The notes: generated by a model not told the origin, from the letters alone. A stretch of DNA of 64,000 bases from Rudaea cellulosilytica DSM 22992 (GCF_000378125.1 NZ_KB899243.1:124001-188000); one strand, 5' to 3'. Positions 6,353-15,816 are shown, counted from the first letter of the stretch. A program made the numbers and translations.

Positions 6353-8554
6353 TTACGCCTGGTTTCCTTGCGCCCTGCGCCTGCCCCACTTCCACCACAA
6401 TCCCGCCACGAGCAAGATCAGGCCGATTGCCGCGTACGGCGCGCTGCGCCGAATCGTGTGCTTCCACCACGCCACGCGTTCGGCGTGCAGGCGCGCGGCG
6501 GCAGCGGCGAAATCGGGCTCGGGACAAGTGCGGCCGAAATCTGCGCCCCAGGGCACGTAGGCGCCCTGCTTGAGGTAGCGCGCGTAGAGTTTTCCGGCGA
6601 CCGGAGGATCGCGGTCGATCAACCATGCCGTCGCGTGGCAGAGCACCGCGGCGAACGCCTGCGTGCGCGGTGGCAGCAGATCGGCGGATTTCGTGGCGAA
6701 ATCGACTGCGTTGTAGCGGTAATGAAAACGCTCGAGCGGTTGTGCACGGCTCGCGGCGATGCGCGCGGCCTCGTCGGGACCGGCCAGCGTCTTCGGCACG
6801 ACAATGTCCTTGCGCGCGGGCGGCGGCGACCCGGGTGTGATGGTCGCATTCGCGGCGGCAACGGCGTCGGCATCGTTCCAGCCGCCGCCGAGATCGAAGC
6901 TGCCGGCATAGATCTGGTAGTCGGGATCGAGTTCGTAGCCGATCAGGTCGATGCCGTCGAAACGTGCCGAACGCGCCGCGGCGTACCACGCCTTGGCCTG
7001 TTCGATGCGGTCTCCCGAACCCGCGGCGCGGCGCGCGTCGACATACGCGAGCGCCTTCTTCTTCAGCTCCGCATCGTCGAAATAGGCCAGTGCGTCGTCG
7101 TAGCGCTCGGCGCGCAGCAGGCGGCGCGCGAGAAGCGTACGCAAGGCGCTTGCGGGCTCCGCGGGATTGCCGTAGCCGCCCTCGCCTTCGGCTGCCGCGG
7201 GCTTCGCTGCCGGCTTGCCCGCGTGCGCGTCGACGAACGACTTCAGCTCGTCGACGTTGAGCACGCGCTCAGCGACATAGGCCGCGTCGGGCCAGTACAG
7301 CGATGCGGCATTGTATAAATGTTCCATCGCGGCGAGGTATTCGCCGCGCGACAGCGCCAGCGTGCCGCGCTCGCCCTCGATGCGGCACTGCGGCTTGATC
7401 GTCTCGGGCCCGAACTCGCCGGCATCGCGGTTCTCGCCCCATTCCTCGTTCGCCGGAAACGCCTTCGCCGCTTGCGCGTAGGCCTGCGCGGCCTCATCCG
7501 CCTTGCCGGCGCGCAAGGCGAGCTTGGCACGCACCCACCAGGCCAGCCCGCTCGTGTCCTTCTGCGCGAGCTGCGCAGCGAGATCGTACTTGCCGCTGCG
7601 GTAGGCCAGCGCGGCGACGCGGTCGGCGCCGGCGACTTTATCGATGCCCGCGTGCGTGACCGCGTCGAGAAAGCGCTGCATGCGCGCATCATTTGCCGCC
7701 TTCGATTTCGCAACTTCCGCGGGCGCGCTCTCGCCGTCGATCTCGTTGTCGATCAACTCGCCGCTGCGCGTGTACAGGTAGGCGGTCATCAGGCGCTGAC
7801 CGAGGTCGTCGCGCACCGCGCGGTCGAGCCGTGTCGGATCCTTGATCGTCGCGCGCGCAATCTGCAACAGCGAGTCGCGTCCCGACCTCGAACCGGCGGC
7901 GGCCTGTTGCGCGTACAGCGCGATGGCCGCTGCATCATCTCCCGCCTGCAGGCGCTGGCGCGCGTCCTCGCCGAGGCTCGCCACGGCAAGCCCGTACGGA
8001 TCACTTGCACCCTTGGCCACTTCCTCACGCAACGCGGCATGCAGCGCCGGCGCATCGTGGTCGGCGATCTTCGCGAGCATGTATTGCGCCCACAAGCCAT
8101 AGCGGGCACGCTCACCGGCCGGCAATTCGAGCACGCCCTGGAAGCGGCGCTGCGCTTCGGCGACATCGTGCTTGGCCCACGCCACCGTGCCGGCGAGATA
8201 ACGCCGCGCCTCTTCGGGCAGGCCGTTGGCCGCGACGTAGGCCGCGGCCGCATCGTTCGCTGCGCGCGCCGCGGCAACGCGTTCGTACTGGACGCCGAAC
8301 CAGTCGCGCTCGATGCGCTCGCGCAACGAACGCGACTGGCCGTCGACGTACTCCTCGACGTCGTCGACTGCCTTGAACGCCGGCACCGGAACGAGATGCG
8401 CCGCTTCGAACACAAACGCGCCTTCGGGCAGCTTGTCCAGGGTCCAGGCGCGATCGCGCAGCAGTTCGGCCGGGAAGTCCGGCCCGCAGGCCAAGGCTGA
8501 CAAAGGCAAAGCTGCGGCGAGTGCCGTGCCAAGCAAGCTGCTACGGATGTTCAT
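6353..8554 (-). CDS. Large exported TPR-like protein, function unknown
   Basis: The 733-residue product has a signal peptide (residues 1-22) ending LSALAC followed by GPDFP. That cysteine may be a lipidation site, although the box is not ideal. The middle is alanine-rich and helical with repeated pairs resembling tetratricopeptide units (for example around 150-230 and 320-370). Near the C-terminus is one membrane helix (about 702-720) followed by a basic tail, so a periplasmic domain anchored at its end is likely. Its start overlaps the DUF3142 gene by 14 bases, which implies translational coupling. No enzyme motif was seen. Confidence 0.72.
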   Translation of the reverse strand: MNIRSSLLGTALAAALPLSALACGPDFPAELLRDRAWTLDKLPEGAFVFEAAHLVPVPAFKAVDDVEEYVDGQSRSLRERIERDWFGVQYERVAAARAANDAAAAYVAANGLPEEARRYLAGTVAWAKHDVAEAQRRFQGVLELPAGERARYGLWAQYMLAKIADHDAPALHAALREEVAKGASDPYGLAVASLGEDARQRLQAGDDAAAIALYAQQAAAGSRSGRDSLLQIARATIKDPTRLDRAVRDDLGQRLMTAYLYTRSGELIDNEIDGESAPAEVAKSKAANDARMQRFLDAVTHAGIDKVAGADRVAALAYRSGKYDLAAQLAQKDTSGLAWWVRAKLALRAGKADEAAQAYAQAAKAFPANEEWGENRDAGEFGPETIKPQCRIEGERGTLALSRGEYLAAMEHLYNAASLYWPDAAYVAERVLNVDELKSFVDAHAGKPAAKPAAAEGEGGYGNPAEPASALRTLLARRLLRAERYDDALAYFDDAELKKKALAYVDARRAAGSGDRIEQAKAWYAAARSARFDGIDLIGYELDPDYQIYAGSFDLGGGWNDADAVAAANATITPGSPPPARKDIVVPKTLAGPDEAARIAASRAQPLERFHYRYNAVDFATKSADLLPPRTQAFAAVLCHATAWLIDRDPPVAGKLYARYLKQGAYVPWGADFGRTCPEPDFAAAAARLHAERVAWWKHTIRRSAPYAAIGLILLVAGLWWKWGRRRAQGNQA

Positions 8555-9758
8555 TCACGGAGTCCCTGTCGATCGATGTGCAGCGCGCCCAGCCGATGCG
8601 GCGCTCATGCCCTGCCCGCAGTATCGCATCGGTCGTCGAAAAAAACCGCCAGCCTGCAGCCGACTTCTCCACACGGAATCCGTCCAGCGCGTCCGCTGCG
8701 GCGCATTCCTTCCCGGCAACTTCGATCACCGCCGGCGGCGACGCGTCGAGCGTGCCGCGATTGGCGAGCACGATGTCGGCGGCGCCGTCGATCGCGGCCT
8801 GCGTACGCACGCCGAAATCGGATTTCAATTCGGTACCAGCGATCACGGCATGCAGCGTGGCAATGCTCCATGCGCGCCTGTCATCTTCGCTTGGCAAGCG
8901 AAACCAGACGATACCGGCGAACGACGCCGGATGCGCGCGCGCAAGCGCCTGCAGCAACTCCGAGACCGCGACAGGATCGGCACGCAATTCGCGCGCGTGC
9001 TCCGCCTCGATCGCGCGTGGCATCTCGCCTTCCACTGTGATCGCCGCGCCATCGTCGCCGAAGCCGACGCGCAAGCCGTACGCCGGCAAGGCGACACGGA
9101 ACGGTTGGTGTGCAGCGCCGGCGTAAGCGTCGATCCAGCGTTGCGCCTGCGCGGGGTCGAACAGGCCGGACTCGCCTGCACCCATGCGAGGTGCCGTGAT
9201 CGCGTGGACCTGCAGCACCGATGCGTCGACCTGGGCGAGCACGCGCGCCAACACCGGCACGCCGATCCAGGTCGGCAGCGCGGTGATCGAGAGTTTCAGA
9301 CCGGCCGGCAGGTGCGTGCGCAACGACGCGAGCAGGTCGGCGTAAGCGTCAAGTCGCGCAGTCGCGCAGTCGTGATCAATCTCGATGCCGGAAACCGACA
9401 CGCCTGCTGCGCGCCACGCTTCGACAACTTTTTCGACGCGTTGGGCGATGCGATCGGCCGACGGCGGCGGCCGGCTGCCGTTAAGGCGCAGCACGGCGAT
9501 CACCGGTTTGGCGCCGCGCGCGAGCAGATCGAGTCGCGGCGACGCATCGACCAGCTCGCCCGCTGTCGTCGACTCGGCCGCGAGCACGCGCCAGCCGTTG
9601 AAATCGCCGCGCATCGCGTCGAGTGACGTGGCGATCGCGGGCGTCCATTGGCGTTGCCAAATGTAAGCCTCGTGGTCGAGAGGAGACGCCGGCTGCGGCG
9701 TGCACGCCGACTGTGTAATGGCGAGAACGGCGCATGTCAGCCAGGCTGGAACACGCAT
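8541..9758 (-). CDS. DUF3142-domain lipoprotein-like protein
   Basis: From ATG (complement of 9756-9758) the product has 405 residues. A longer frame upstream is only antisense to the response regulator. The N-terminus is a signal with a lipobox-like QSACT near residue 18. HEAYIWQRQWTPA follows, typical of DUF3142 proteins, and later VSGIEIDHD and IVWFRLP segments suggest a sugar-hydrolase-like barrel. The role of DUF3142 is unknown. It starts 8 bases after the response regulator gene and overlaps the TPR-like gene, so it belongs to the same transcription unit. Confidence 0.78.
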   Translation of the reverse strand: MRVPAWLTCAVLAITQSACTPQPASPLDHEAYIWQRQWTPAIATSLDAMRGDFNGWRVLAAESTTAGELVDASPRLDLLARGAKPVIAVLRLNGSRPPPSADRIAQRVEKVVEAWRAAGVSVSGIEIDHDCATARLDAYADLLASLRTHLPAGLKLSITALPTWIGVPVLARVLAQVDASVLQVHAITAPRMGAGESGLFDPAQAQRWIDAYAGAAHQPFRVALPAYGLRVGFGDDGAAITVEGEMPRAIEAEHARELRADPVAVSELLQALARAHPASFAGIVWFRLPSEDDRRAWSIATLHAVIAGTELKSDFGVRTQAAIDGAADIVLANRGTLDASPPAVIEVAGKECAAADALDGFRVEKSAAGWRFFSTTDAILRAGHERRIGWARCTSIDRDSVNEHP

Positions 9759-9765
9759 TCGTTGG

Positions 9766-10368
9766 TTACAACCAGCCCTTCTGCCGCGCCAATCGATACG
9801 CCTCGATGCGATTGGCGACGCCGAGCTTGCCGATCGCTTCGGAAAGGTAGTTGCGTACGGTGCCTTGCGACAGATGCAGTTGTTCGGCGATGTCGCCGGC
9901 CGAGGCACCTTCGCCGGCGAGGCGCAGTACCTGACGCTCGCGATCGTTGAGCGGATCGGCTTCGCTCCAAGCCTCGAGCGCGAGCTGCGGATCGATCGCG
10001 CGGCCGCCGCGATGCACCTTGCGCAAGGCGTCCGCAAGCTGGTCGGCGGGCGCATCCTTGAGCAGGTAACCGCTGACGCCCGCGTCGAGCGCGCGGCGCA
10101 GGAAGCCCGGGCGCGCGAACGTGGTGACGATGACGACCTTGCACTCGAGCCCGCGCTCGCGGATGCGCTGGGCGAGCTCCAATCCGGTCAGGCGCGGCAT
10201 TTCGATGTCGGTGACGACGACGTCGGGCACGTCGCGCTGGATGAGCTGCCATGCCTCCTCGCCATCCGCCGCGCTGCCAATGACGTCGAGGTCGGATTCG
10301 AGCCGCAGCAGCGCGGACAAGGCACCGCGCACCATGGCTTGGTCTTCGGCGAGGAGAACTCGGATCAT
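9766..10368 (-). CDS. NarL/FixJ-type response regulator (DesR-like)
   Basis: The 200-residue product has an N-terminal receiver domain (residues 1-120) with acidic residues Glu8 and Asp9, phosphate acceptor Asp54 (VVTDIEMP) and Lys104. A LuxR-type DNA-binding domain follows (about 137-195; LNDREREVL-like LNDRERQVLRLAGEG, then TVRNYLSEAIGKLGV). It would be phosphorylated by the histidine kinase encoded just upstream and bind DNA near its targets. The start (complement of 10366-10368) begins MIRVLLAED. The adjoining ABC transporter genes are the natural candidate targets, as in DesKR or LiaRS systems, but this is inference. Confidence 0.92.
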   Translation of the reverse strand: MIRVLLAEDQAMVRGALSALLRLESDLDVIGSAADGEEAWQLIQRDVPDVVVTDIEMPRLTGLELAQRIRERGLECKVVIVTTFARPGFLRRALDAGVSGYLLKDAPADQLADALRKVHRGGRAIDPQLALEAWSEADPLNDRERQVLRLAGEGASAGDIAEQLHLSQGTVRNYLSEAIGKLGVANRIEAYRLARQKGWL

Positions 10369-10415
10369 TTCTGCAAACGGGAAGCTACGGGAGAAAATCG
10401 AAACGCCGGCGGATT

Positions 10416-11594
10416 CTACGCGCGCCGCAGCGCGGCGGCGGGCTCGGATTCCGCACCGGCGCTCAGCGGCAACGGCGCGGTCACCTTCAGCACTGTACCC
10501 CGTCCGCGCTGCGAATCGACCTGCAGCTGTGCGCCGATCGCAGCGAGGCGCTCGCGCATGCCGGCAAGCCCGTTGCCGGGCACGATCGCGCCGCCGCGGC
10601 CGTCGTCCTCGACACGCAGGGTCACTGCCTGCCTTGCCGCCTCGAGCACGATGCGCACATGCGCCGCGCGCGCGTGGCGCTGGATGTTGGTCACCGCCTC
10701 GCGCAGGCTCATCGCCAGCGCAGTCTCGACCTCGACCGGCAGGCAGACGTCTGCGATCTCGCACTCCAGATGCACGCCGTTCGACTGCAGCAACAGCTTG
10801 GCCGAAGCGAGCTCGGCGGCGAGTCCCGCGGCACGGATGCCGGTGACCGCGCGCCGCACCTGGGCGAGTGCATCGCGCGCGATGCGTTCGACGTCGGCCA
10901 TCTCGCGCTTGGCCGATGCGGCATCGCGGTCGAACAGCTTGTTCGCCAGCTCGGACTTGAGCGCGATCAGCGACAGGGTATGGCCGAGCAGGTCGTGCAG
11001 GTCGCGGCCGATGCGCTCGCGCTCGGCGGTTGTCGCCAACCGGCGCACCTCGTCGTGGCTCAGGCGCAGTTCGGCCTCGCGTTCCTGCTTGCGCAGGAAA
11101 TTGATGTTCATGAAGGCGACGGCGAGCGCGACCAACACTGCGCTGAGCAAATAGACCCAGTAGAAGTGGAGCAACACGATCCACTCGAACGAATACAGCA
11201 CGAGCACGCAAAGCATGTTGCGCACGGCGACGCGCGTGCTGCCCGAAAACACCAGGTAAGCACAGCCGTAGATGATGTAGCCCTGCGCTCCCGGGTTGAC
11301 CGGGGTGACCGCGAAACCGAGCGCGACCATGCCGAGCGCACACCAGATCACCTGCCTGCGGTCGCGATAGTAGACGCGGAAGAACAGCCACAGGAACACG
11401 GCGAAGCTGGCCAGCGTCGGCCATAGCCAATTCGGGAAACTGTCACCGGTCTGGAATATCGGCGTGGCGAAGATCCAGAACGTCCACACCAGCATCAGCA
11501 GCGGCAGCCAGTGCACCGTGCGCTTCGCGCCGATGCTATGTGCATAGTCGGTCAGTAGGGAATCGTCGCCCGGCTTGATGTAATCGAAGATCAT
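10416..11594 (-). CDS. Sensor histidine kinase, HisKA_3 type (DesK-like)
   Basis: The 392-residue protein has an N-terminal sensor with about five or six membrane helices (residues 28-165) and no large periplasmic domain. A short linker coil follows, then the HisKA_3 dimerisation helix with phosphorylatable His200 (RIGRDLHDLLGHTLSLI) and an ATPase domain with LREAVTNIQRHA and VEDDGRG motifs. This layout suggests it senses the membrane itself, as DesK does. It is 47 bases before the response regulator and 22 bases after the small membrane gene. It ends near residue 392 with no extra domain. Confidence 0.92.
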   Translation of the reverse strand: MIFDYIKPGDDSLLTDYAHSIGAKRTVHWLPLLMLVWTFWIFATPIFQTGDSFPNWLWPTLASFAVFLWLFFRVYYRDRRQVIWCALGMVALGFAVTPVNPGAQGYIIYGCAYLVFSGSTRVAVRNMLCVLVLYSFEWIVLLHFYWVYLLSAVLVALAVAFMNINFLRKQEREAELRLSHDEVRRLATTAERERIGRDLHDLLGHTLSLIALKSELANKLFDRDAASAKREMADVERIARDALAQVRRAVTGIRAAGLAAELASAKLLLQSNGVHLECEIADVCLPVEVETALAMSLREAVTNIQRHARAAHVRIVLEAARQAVTLRVEDDGRGGAIVPGNGLAGMRERLAAIGAQLQVDSQRGRGTVLKVTAPLPLSAGAESEPAAALRRA

Positions 11595-11616
11595 GATTGC
11601 GTGCGGCAGCGCCGCT

Positions 11617-11787
11617 TCAGCCCTTCGACGATGCCAGCCAGCGCTGCACGCCGACCGCGATCAGAATCAGCGGCCACCATTGCCGGACAAGGTGAGCGAT
11701 GCCGGGGATCAGGCCGAAGTTGACGAGCAGAAAGAAGATTCCAAGTCCGATCAGAATCGCGCCCGTGGTTCTGTTTGCCGATTGCAT
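11617..11787 (-). CDS. Small LiaI/LiaF-like two-helix membrane protein, copy B
   Basis: The product has 56 residues starting MQSANRTTG. ATG (complement of 11785-11787) is preceded on the minus strand by GGAGGAG, so the longer 73-residue reading is unlikely. Two helices (TTGAILIGLGIFFLLVNF and WWPLILIAVGVQRW) flank a short turn. It is a close paralogue of 6110-6274. Placed between ABC permease and histidine kinase genes, it may help signal membrane state, as LiaF-type proteins do, but that is inferred from position. Confidence 0.78.
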   Translation of the reverse strand: MQSANRTTGAILIGLGIFFLLVNFGLIPGIAHLVRQWWPLILIAVGVQRWLASSKG

Positions 11788-11856
11788 GCCGTACTCCTCC
11801 TCTGACGAACGCATTGTCGCATCGCCCACCCAAGACATACGCGCGCCTAGTCGGCT

Positions 11857-12639
11857 TCATGCCGTCCGCGCCAGCCAGCGCCGCGCGATCGCGAAGCAGA
11901 CGATCGTGAATATCGCCAGAAACCCAAGATGACCGAATGCGCCGCCCGCATGCTCGCGCCCGATCGCCGCAAGCGCAAGCTGGGCGAGATGATACGGCGG
12001 CCAGAACACGGCGACATCGCGGATGAACTGCGGCAGCATGCTCAGCGGCATCCACAACCCGGACAGGAACGCCATCGGCAGGTAGATGAAGTTGACGATC
12101 GCCGGCGACGCGGCCGCGTTGGCGCGGCTGCCGACCAGCAAACCCAGCGCGCAGAACGGCAGCACGCCGAACGTCGCGATCAGGCCAAGCGCGAACCATT
12201 GCGCGATATCGAGACGCACGCCGCCGAGCGTAGCCGCCATCGTCGCCAGCATCGCGTAGATGATCAGGGCGAAGGCCATCGCCATGAGCATCTTCGCCAC
12301 GAGATAGGCACCTGGCGGCATCGGCGCGACGCGCTTCAGCGCGAGCCAGCCGCGCTCGCGCTCGATTGCGACCGCGACGCCGAAACCGAACAGCCCGGGC
12401 GCCATCACGCCGAATACGCTGTAGGTGGCGAACAGGTAATGCGCCGCCGCGCTGTTGCCGCGGTTGAGCAGCACGCCGAACAGCAGGTAGAACAGCGGCG
12501 GAAACAATAACGACGGGATCGCGAACGCGGGTGTGCGCAGCACGCGCAGGAATTCGTATTTGGCCTCGAGCGCATAGGCGCGCCAGGCGTGGAACGAGGC
12601 GGGATCCGATGCGGACGATGCGGCAAGGGTCGCGTTCAT
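11857..12639 (-). CDS. ABC-2 type transporter permease
   Basis: The 260-residue product has six predicted membrane helices in the ABC-2 pattern, with FAIPSLLFPPLFYLLFG near residues 39-55 and FIYLPMAFLSGLWMPLSMLP near 180-200, the ABC-2 signature. It would form the membrane pore of an exporter of a drug, lipid or peptide. Its ATG overlaps the stop of the ATPase gene by one base (TGATG), so the two are coupled. In-frame start codons further upstream lie inside the ATPase gene and were rejected. Substrate unknown. Confidence 0.9.
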   Translation of the reverse strand: MNATLAASSASDPASFHAWRAYALEAKYEFLRVLRTPAFAIPSLLFPPLFYLLFGVLLNRGNSAAAHYLFATYSVFGVMAPGLFGFGVAVAIERERGWLALKRVAPMPPGAYLVAKMLMAMAFALIIYAMLATMAATLGGVRLDIAQWFALGLIATFGVLPFCALGLLVGSRANAAASPAIVNFIYLPMAFLSGLWMPLSMLPQFIRDVAVFWPPYHLAQLALAAIGREHAGGAFGHLGFLAIFTIVCFAIARRWLARTA

Positions 12640-13535
12640 CACGCAGCTTCCTTGGTGATTTCGACAAACGCTTCGGCGAGTCCCGCGCGGCGCACTTCGA
12701 GCTCGCTGAGTTGCGCATCCTCGAACAGGAGCTGGCGCACCACCATCTCGGCCGCATCGGTGACGATTTCGACGCGCCCACCGTCGCGTGCGACGCTGCG
12801 CACCTCGGGCCAAAGCGCAATCGCGGCATCAGCGAGCGTGGTGACGCAGCGAATGCGTCGCGAAGCGACGCGCGCGCGAATCTCGGCGACCGTGCCCTGC
12901 GCGACGATGCGGCCCTGTGCGAGCACGACGACGCGATCGGCCAACGCTTCGGCTTCTTCCAGATAATGCGTGGTCAGCACGACCGCGCAACCCTCGGCGA
13001 CGAGCTGGCGGATCGCACTCCACATCGTTTCGCGCGCGTCGATGTCGAGGCCGGTGGTCGGCTCATCGAGGAACAGCAGTTCCGCGCGCCCGCAGATCGC
13101 GAGCGCGAACTGGGCGCGGCGCTGCTGGCCGCCGGAAAGCTTCGCATAGCGACAGTCGAGCAAATCATCGATGCCGGCCAGGGCGACTACGTCGGCGACC
13201 GTGCGCGGGCGCGCGTAGTAGTTGCGGAACAGGTCGATCAGCTCGCCGACGGTCAGCGTTTCCGGCAGCGAGGTCGCCTGCAGCATCGCGCCGATGCGGC
13301 GGCGCGCGGCCAACGCGTTCGGTGCCGAATCGAACAGCGAGGCGCTGCCGGTGTCCGCCTGCTGCAGGCCGACCAGCAGCGAGATCGCCGTGGTCTTGCC
13401 GGCGCCGTTCGGCCCGAGCAGGGCGAGAACTTCGCCGCGATGGACTTCAAGATCGACCCCGGCCAGCGCCTGCGTCTGGCCGTAGCGTTTGACGGCATTG
13501 GCCAGTCGGGCGACGGGATAGGGTAAGGAATTCAT
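12639..13535 (-). CDS. ABC transporter ATP-binding protein
   Basis: The 298-residue ATPase drives the ABC-2 permease encoded next. It has Walker A GPNGAGKTT (about 41-49), signature LSGGQQRR (about 133-140), Walker B LLFLDEPTTGLD (about 152-163) and the switch TTHYLEEAE. The C-terminal ~90 residues are variable, as in the drug- or lipid-exporter (NatA/DrrA) group. It is the first gene of the minus-strand run that continues through the two-component system, and its promoter should lie in 13536-13796, shared with the divergent aminotransferase gene. Confidence 0.93.
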   Translation of the reverse strand: MNSLPYPVARLANAVKRYGQTQALAGVDLEVHRGEVLALLGPNGAGKTTAISLLVGLQQADTGSASLFDSAPNALAARRRIGAMLQATSLPETLTVGELIDLFRNYYARPRTVADVVALAGIDDLLDCRYAKLSGGQQRRAQFALAICGRAELLFLDEPTTGLDIDARETMWSAIRQLVAEGCAVVLTTHYLEEAEALADRVVVLAQGRIVAQGTVAEIRARVASRRIRCVTTLADAAIALWPEVRSVARDGGRVEIVTDAAEMVVRQLLFEDAQLSELEVRRAGLAEAFVEITKEAA

Positions 13536-13796
13536 GCCTGGCTCCTGTTGCGATAGGTGAATTCTCGGCCGCGCGTCGCGATGGCGGACAGTCAGGGATA
13601 TCAGCCATGCGGGGTGACGAGCGTCATGTCCGTCAGCGCCGAATTGGCCCCATCAAACCCACTTGGCACTGGCACTCGGCCATACCAAATCGCGGTTCTA
13701 TCATGCGTCCCACAATCAGCAATTGTTTGCCTATTGGTCACTTGGCGCCGTTCCTTGGCGCCGTTCGTATTTCCGAAATTCCAGAGGGAGAGAGTC

Positions 13797-15299
13797 ATGT
13801 CGTCCATCACCCAACTCAACGAACTGCGCAGCTTCGGCGGCGCGATCCGCACGCACGGTCTGGACGACGCGACGGTCGAACGCTTCGCACAGGAAGACCG
13901 CGACCTCGCCGTTGCGATCGACGCGGCGCATGTGCTGTTCACCCAGCTCAAGAACGAAATGCCCGACCTGCTCAAGCTCGACGAAGCCGAGCAGCTCGCG
14001 CGCGTGCAGGCCGACTACGTCAACTTCTACGCCGTCGACGCGATCAACCCCTACGTCGCACTTGCCGCGCGCGGACCGTGGATCGTCACACTCAAGGGAG
14101 GTGTTATTTACGACGTCGGCGGCTACGGCATGCTCGGCCTCGGCCACACGCCGCAGGCCGTGCTCGACGCGCTGGCCAAGCCGCAGGTGATGGCCAACAT
14201 CATGACGCCGAACCTGTCGCAGCTGCGCTTCGCCAACGCGATCAAACAGGAAATCGGCCATACGCGCGCCACGCAAGAAGCTCCGTATTCGAACTTCCTC
14301 TGCCTCAATTCCGGTTCGGAAGCGGTCGGCCTCGCCCTGCGCATCGCCGACGTCAATGCCAAGCTCGCGACCGACGCGAACGGCAAGCACGCCGGCAAGA
14401 CGATCAAGCGCCTCGCGGTCAAGGGCGCGTTCCACGGCCGCACCGATCGCCCGGCGATCTATTCGGATTCCTCGCGCAAGGCCTATGCGCAGAACCTTGC
14501 CAGCTTCCGCGATGAGAAGAGTCTGATCACGGTCGAGCCGTACAACGTCGACCAGTTGCGCGCCGCGTTCGCCGACGCCGAGAAGAACGGCTGGTTCATC
14601 GAAGCGATGCTGCTCGAGCCGGTCATGGGCGAAGGCGATCCGGGCCGCGCGGTAACGCCGGAGTTCTACGCCGCGGCGCGCGAACTCACGCGCGCGCACG
14701 GCACGCTGTTCATGGTCGACTCGATCCAGGCCGGCCTGCGTGCGCACGGCGTGCTCTCTGTGGTCGACTATCCCGGCTTCGAGAAGCTCGACGCGCCGGA
14801 CATGGAGACGTATTCGAAGGCGCTCAGTGCCGGCCAGTATCCGCTGTCGGTGCTCGCCGTGAACGCACGCGCGGCCGCGCTGTACCGGACCGGCATCTAC
14901 GGCAACACGATGACCGCCAACCCGCGCGCACTCGACACGGCCTGCGCCGTGCTCGCCTCGATCACGCCGGAGCTGCGCGCCAACGTGCGCGTGCGCGGCG
15001 CCGAATTCATCGACAAGCTGCAGAAGCTGCAGAAGGAACTGCCCGGCCTGATCACCAAGGTGCAGGGCACCGGCCTGCTGTTCTCGTGCGAGCTTGCGCC
15101 GCAATTCAAATGCTACGGCGCGGGCAGCACCGAGGAATGGCTGCGCGAGCACGGCGTCGGCGTGATTCACGGCGGCACCAATTCGCTGCGTTTCACCCCG
15201 CATTTCGCGGTGTCGAGCGCCGAGGCCGACCTCGTCGTCGCCGGCGTGCGCCAGGCGCTGCTGCACGGGTCGCGGCAAAGCGTGAACGCAGCCGCGTAG
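13797..15299 (+). CDS. Class III (ornithine/GABA-type) PLP aminotransferase
   Basis: From ATG 13797 the product has 500 residues; GAGGGAGAGAG at 13783-13793 is the ribosome site. It shows the class III fold: GGVIYDVGGYGMLGLGH, NFLCLNSGSEAVGLALRIA (cofactor phosphate loop), GAFHGRTDRPA, LEPVMGEGD, FMVDSIQAG, and the likely PLP lysine in ETYSKALSAGQYPLS. These enzymes move an amino group from ornithine-, lysine- or GABA-like substrates to an oxo-acid. The substrate cannot be told here. It is not an obvious argD and sits away from the arginine cluster. Confidence 0.85.
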   Translation: MSSITQLNELRSFGGAIRTHGLDDATVERFAQEDRDLAVAIDAAHVLFTQLKNEMPDLLKLDEAEQLARVQADYVNFYAVDAINPYVALAARGPWIVTLKGGVIYDVGGYGMLGLGHTPQAVLDALAKPQVMANIMTPNLSQLRFANAIKQEIGHTRATQEAPYSNFLCLNSGSEAVGLALRIADVNAKLATDANGKHAGKTIKRLAVKGAFHGRTDRPAIYSDSSRKAYAQNLASFRDEKSLITVEPYNVDQLRAAFADAEKNGWFIEAMLLEPVMGEGDPGRAVTPEFYAAARELTRAHGTLFMVDSIQAGLRAHGVLSVVDYPGFEKLDAPDMETYSKALSAGQYPLSVLAVNARAAALYRTGIYGNTMTANPRALDTACAVLASITPELRANVRVRGAEFIDKLQKLQKELPGLITKVQGTGLLFSCELAPQFKCYGAGSTEEWLREHGVGVIHGGTNSLRFTPHFAVSSAEADLVVAGVRQALLHGSRQSVNAAA

Positions 15300-15456
15300 G
15301 GGTCCGATGCATGGGGCTCGACTCATCGAGCCCCGACGCTGCCAAAGGGATGAATTCCTACACAAAGCCGCGCAATGCGGCTGTTTCCGGCCATGGCAAC
15401 CGGCGTAAACTAGCCGCCGATCCGGCATGAGGCCGGCCACGCCACTGGAGACAGCC

Positions 15457-15816
15457 ATGAAAACCGCAACAGCCATGTTCGCCGCTTTCGCTTTCGCCGC
15501 CGTGCTCGCTTCCGGATCCGCCTTCGCCGCGGAGAAGCAGCTCACGCCACAGCAGGAACGCATGAAATCCTGCAACGCCGACCCGAAGGCGAAGACGCTC
15601 AAGGGCGACGAGCGCAAGGCGTTCATGAGTTCCTGCCTCAAAGGCGAATCGACTGCCGCCGCCCCCGCCGCGCCGGCCAAGCCGATGACGCAGCAGGAAA
15701 AGATGAAGGCCTGCAACGCCGACCCGAAGGCCAAGGAGCTCAAGGGCGACGAGCGCAAGACATTCATGAGCAGTTGCCTCAAGGGCGACGCTGCGGCAGC
15801 CGCGCCGGCGCACTGA
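15457..15816 (+). CDS. PsiF-repeat secreted protein
   Basis: The 119-residue product starts at ATG 15457 after GGAG (15447-15450). A signal peptide (residues 1-23, ending FAAEK) is followed by two PsiF repeats of about 35 residues, each with the pattern QQ..MK.CNADPKAK.LKGDERK.FMSSCLKG. An alanine/proline linker separates them. PsiF is a phosphate-starvation-inducible protein of unknown function in E. coli. Each repeat has two cysteines that may pair in the periplasm. A strong terminator follows at 15857. Confidence 0.88.
   Translation: MKTATAMFAAFAFAAVLASGSAFAAEKQLTPQQERMKSCNADPKAKTLKGDERKAFMSSCLKGESTAAAPAAPAKPMTQQEKMKACNADPKAKELKGDERKTFMSSCLKGDAAAAAPAH

Noticed and set aside
11788-11838. 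Earlier start giving a 73-residue LiaI-like protein
   Set aside because: GGAGGAG sits directly before the internal ATG at 11785-11787, and the paralogue at 6110 has the short form.
13731-15782. Minus-strand open frame (683 codons) across the aminotransferase and PsiF genes
   Set aside because: It is antisense to well-supported genes with no recognisable protein features.
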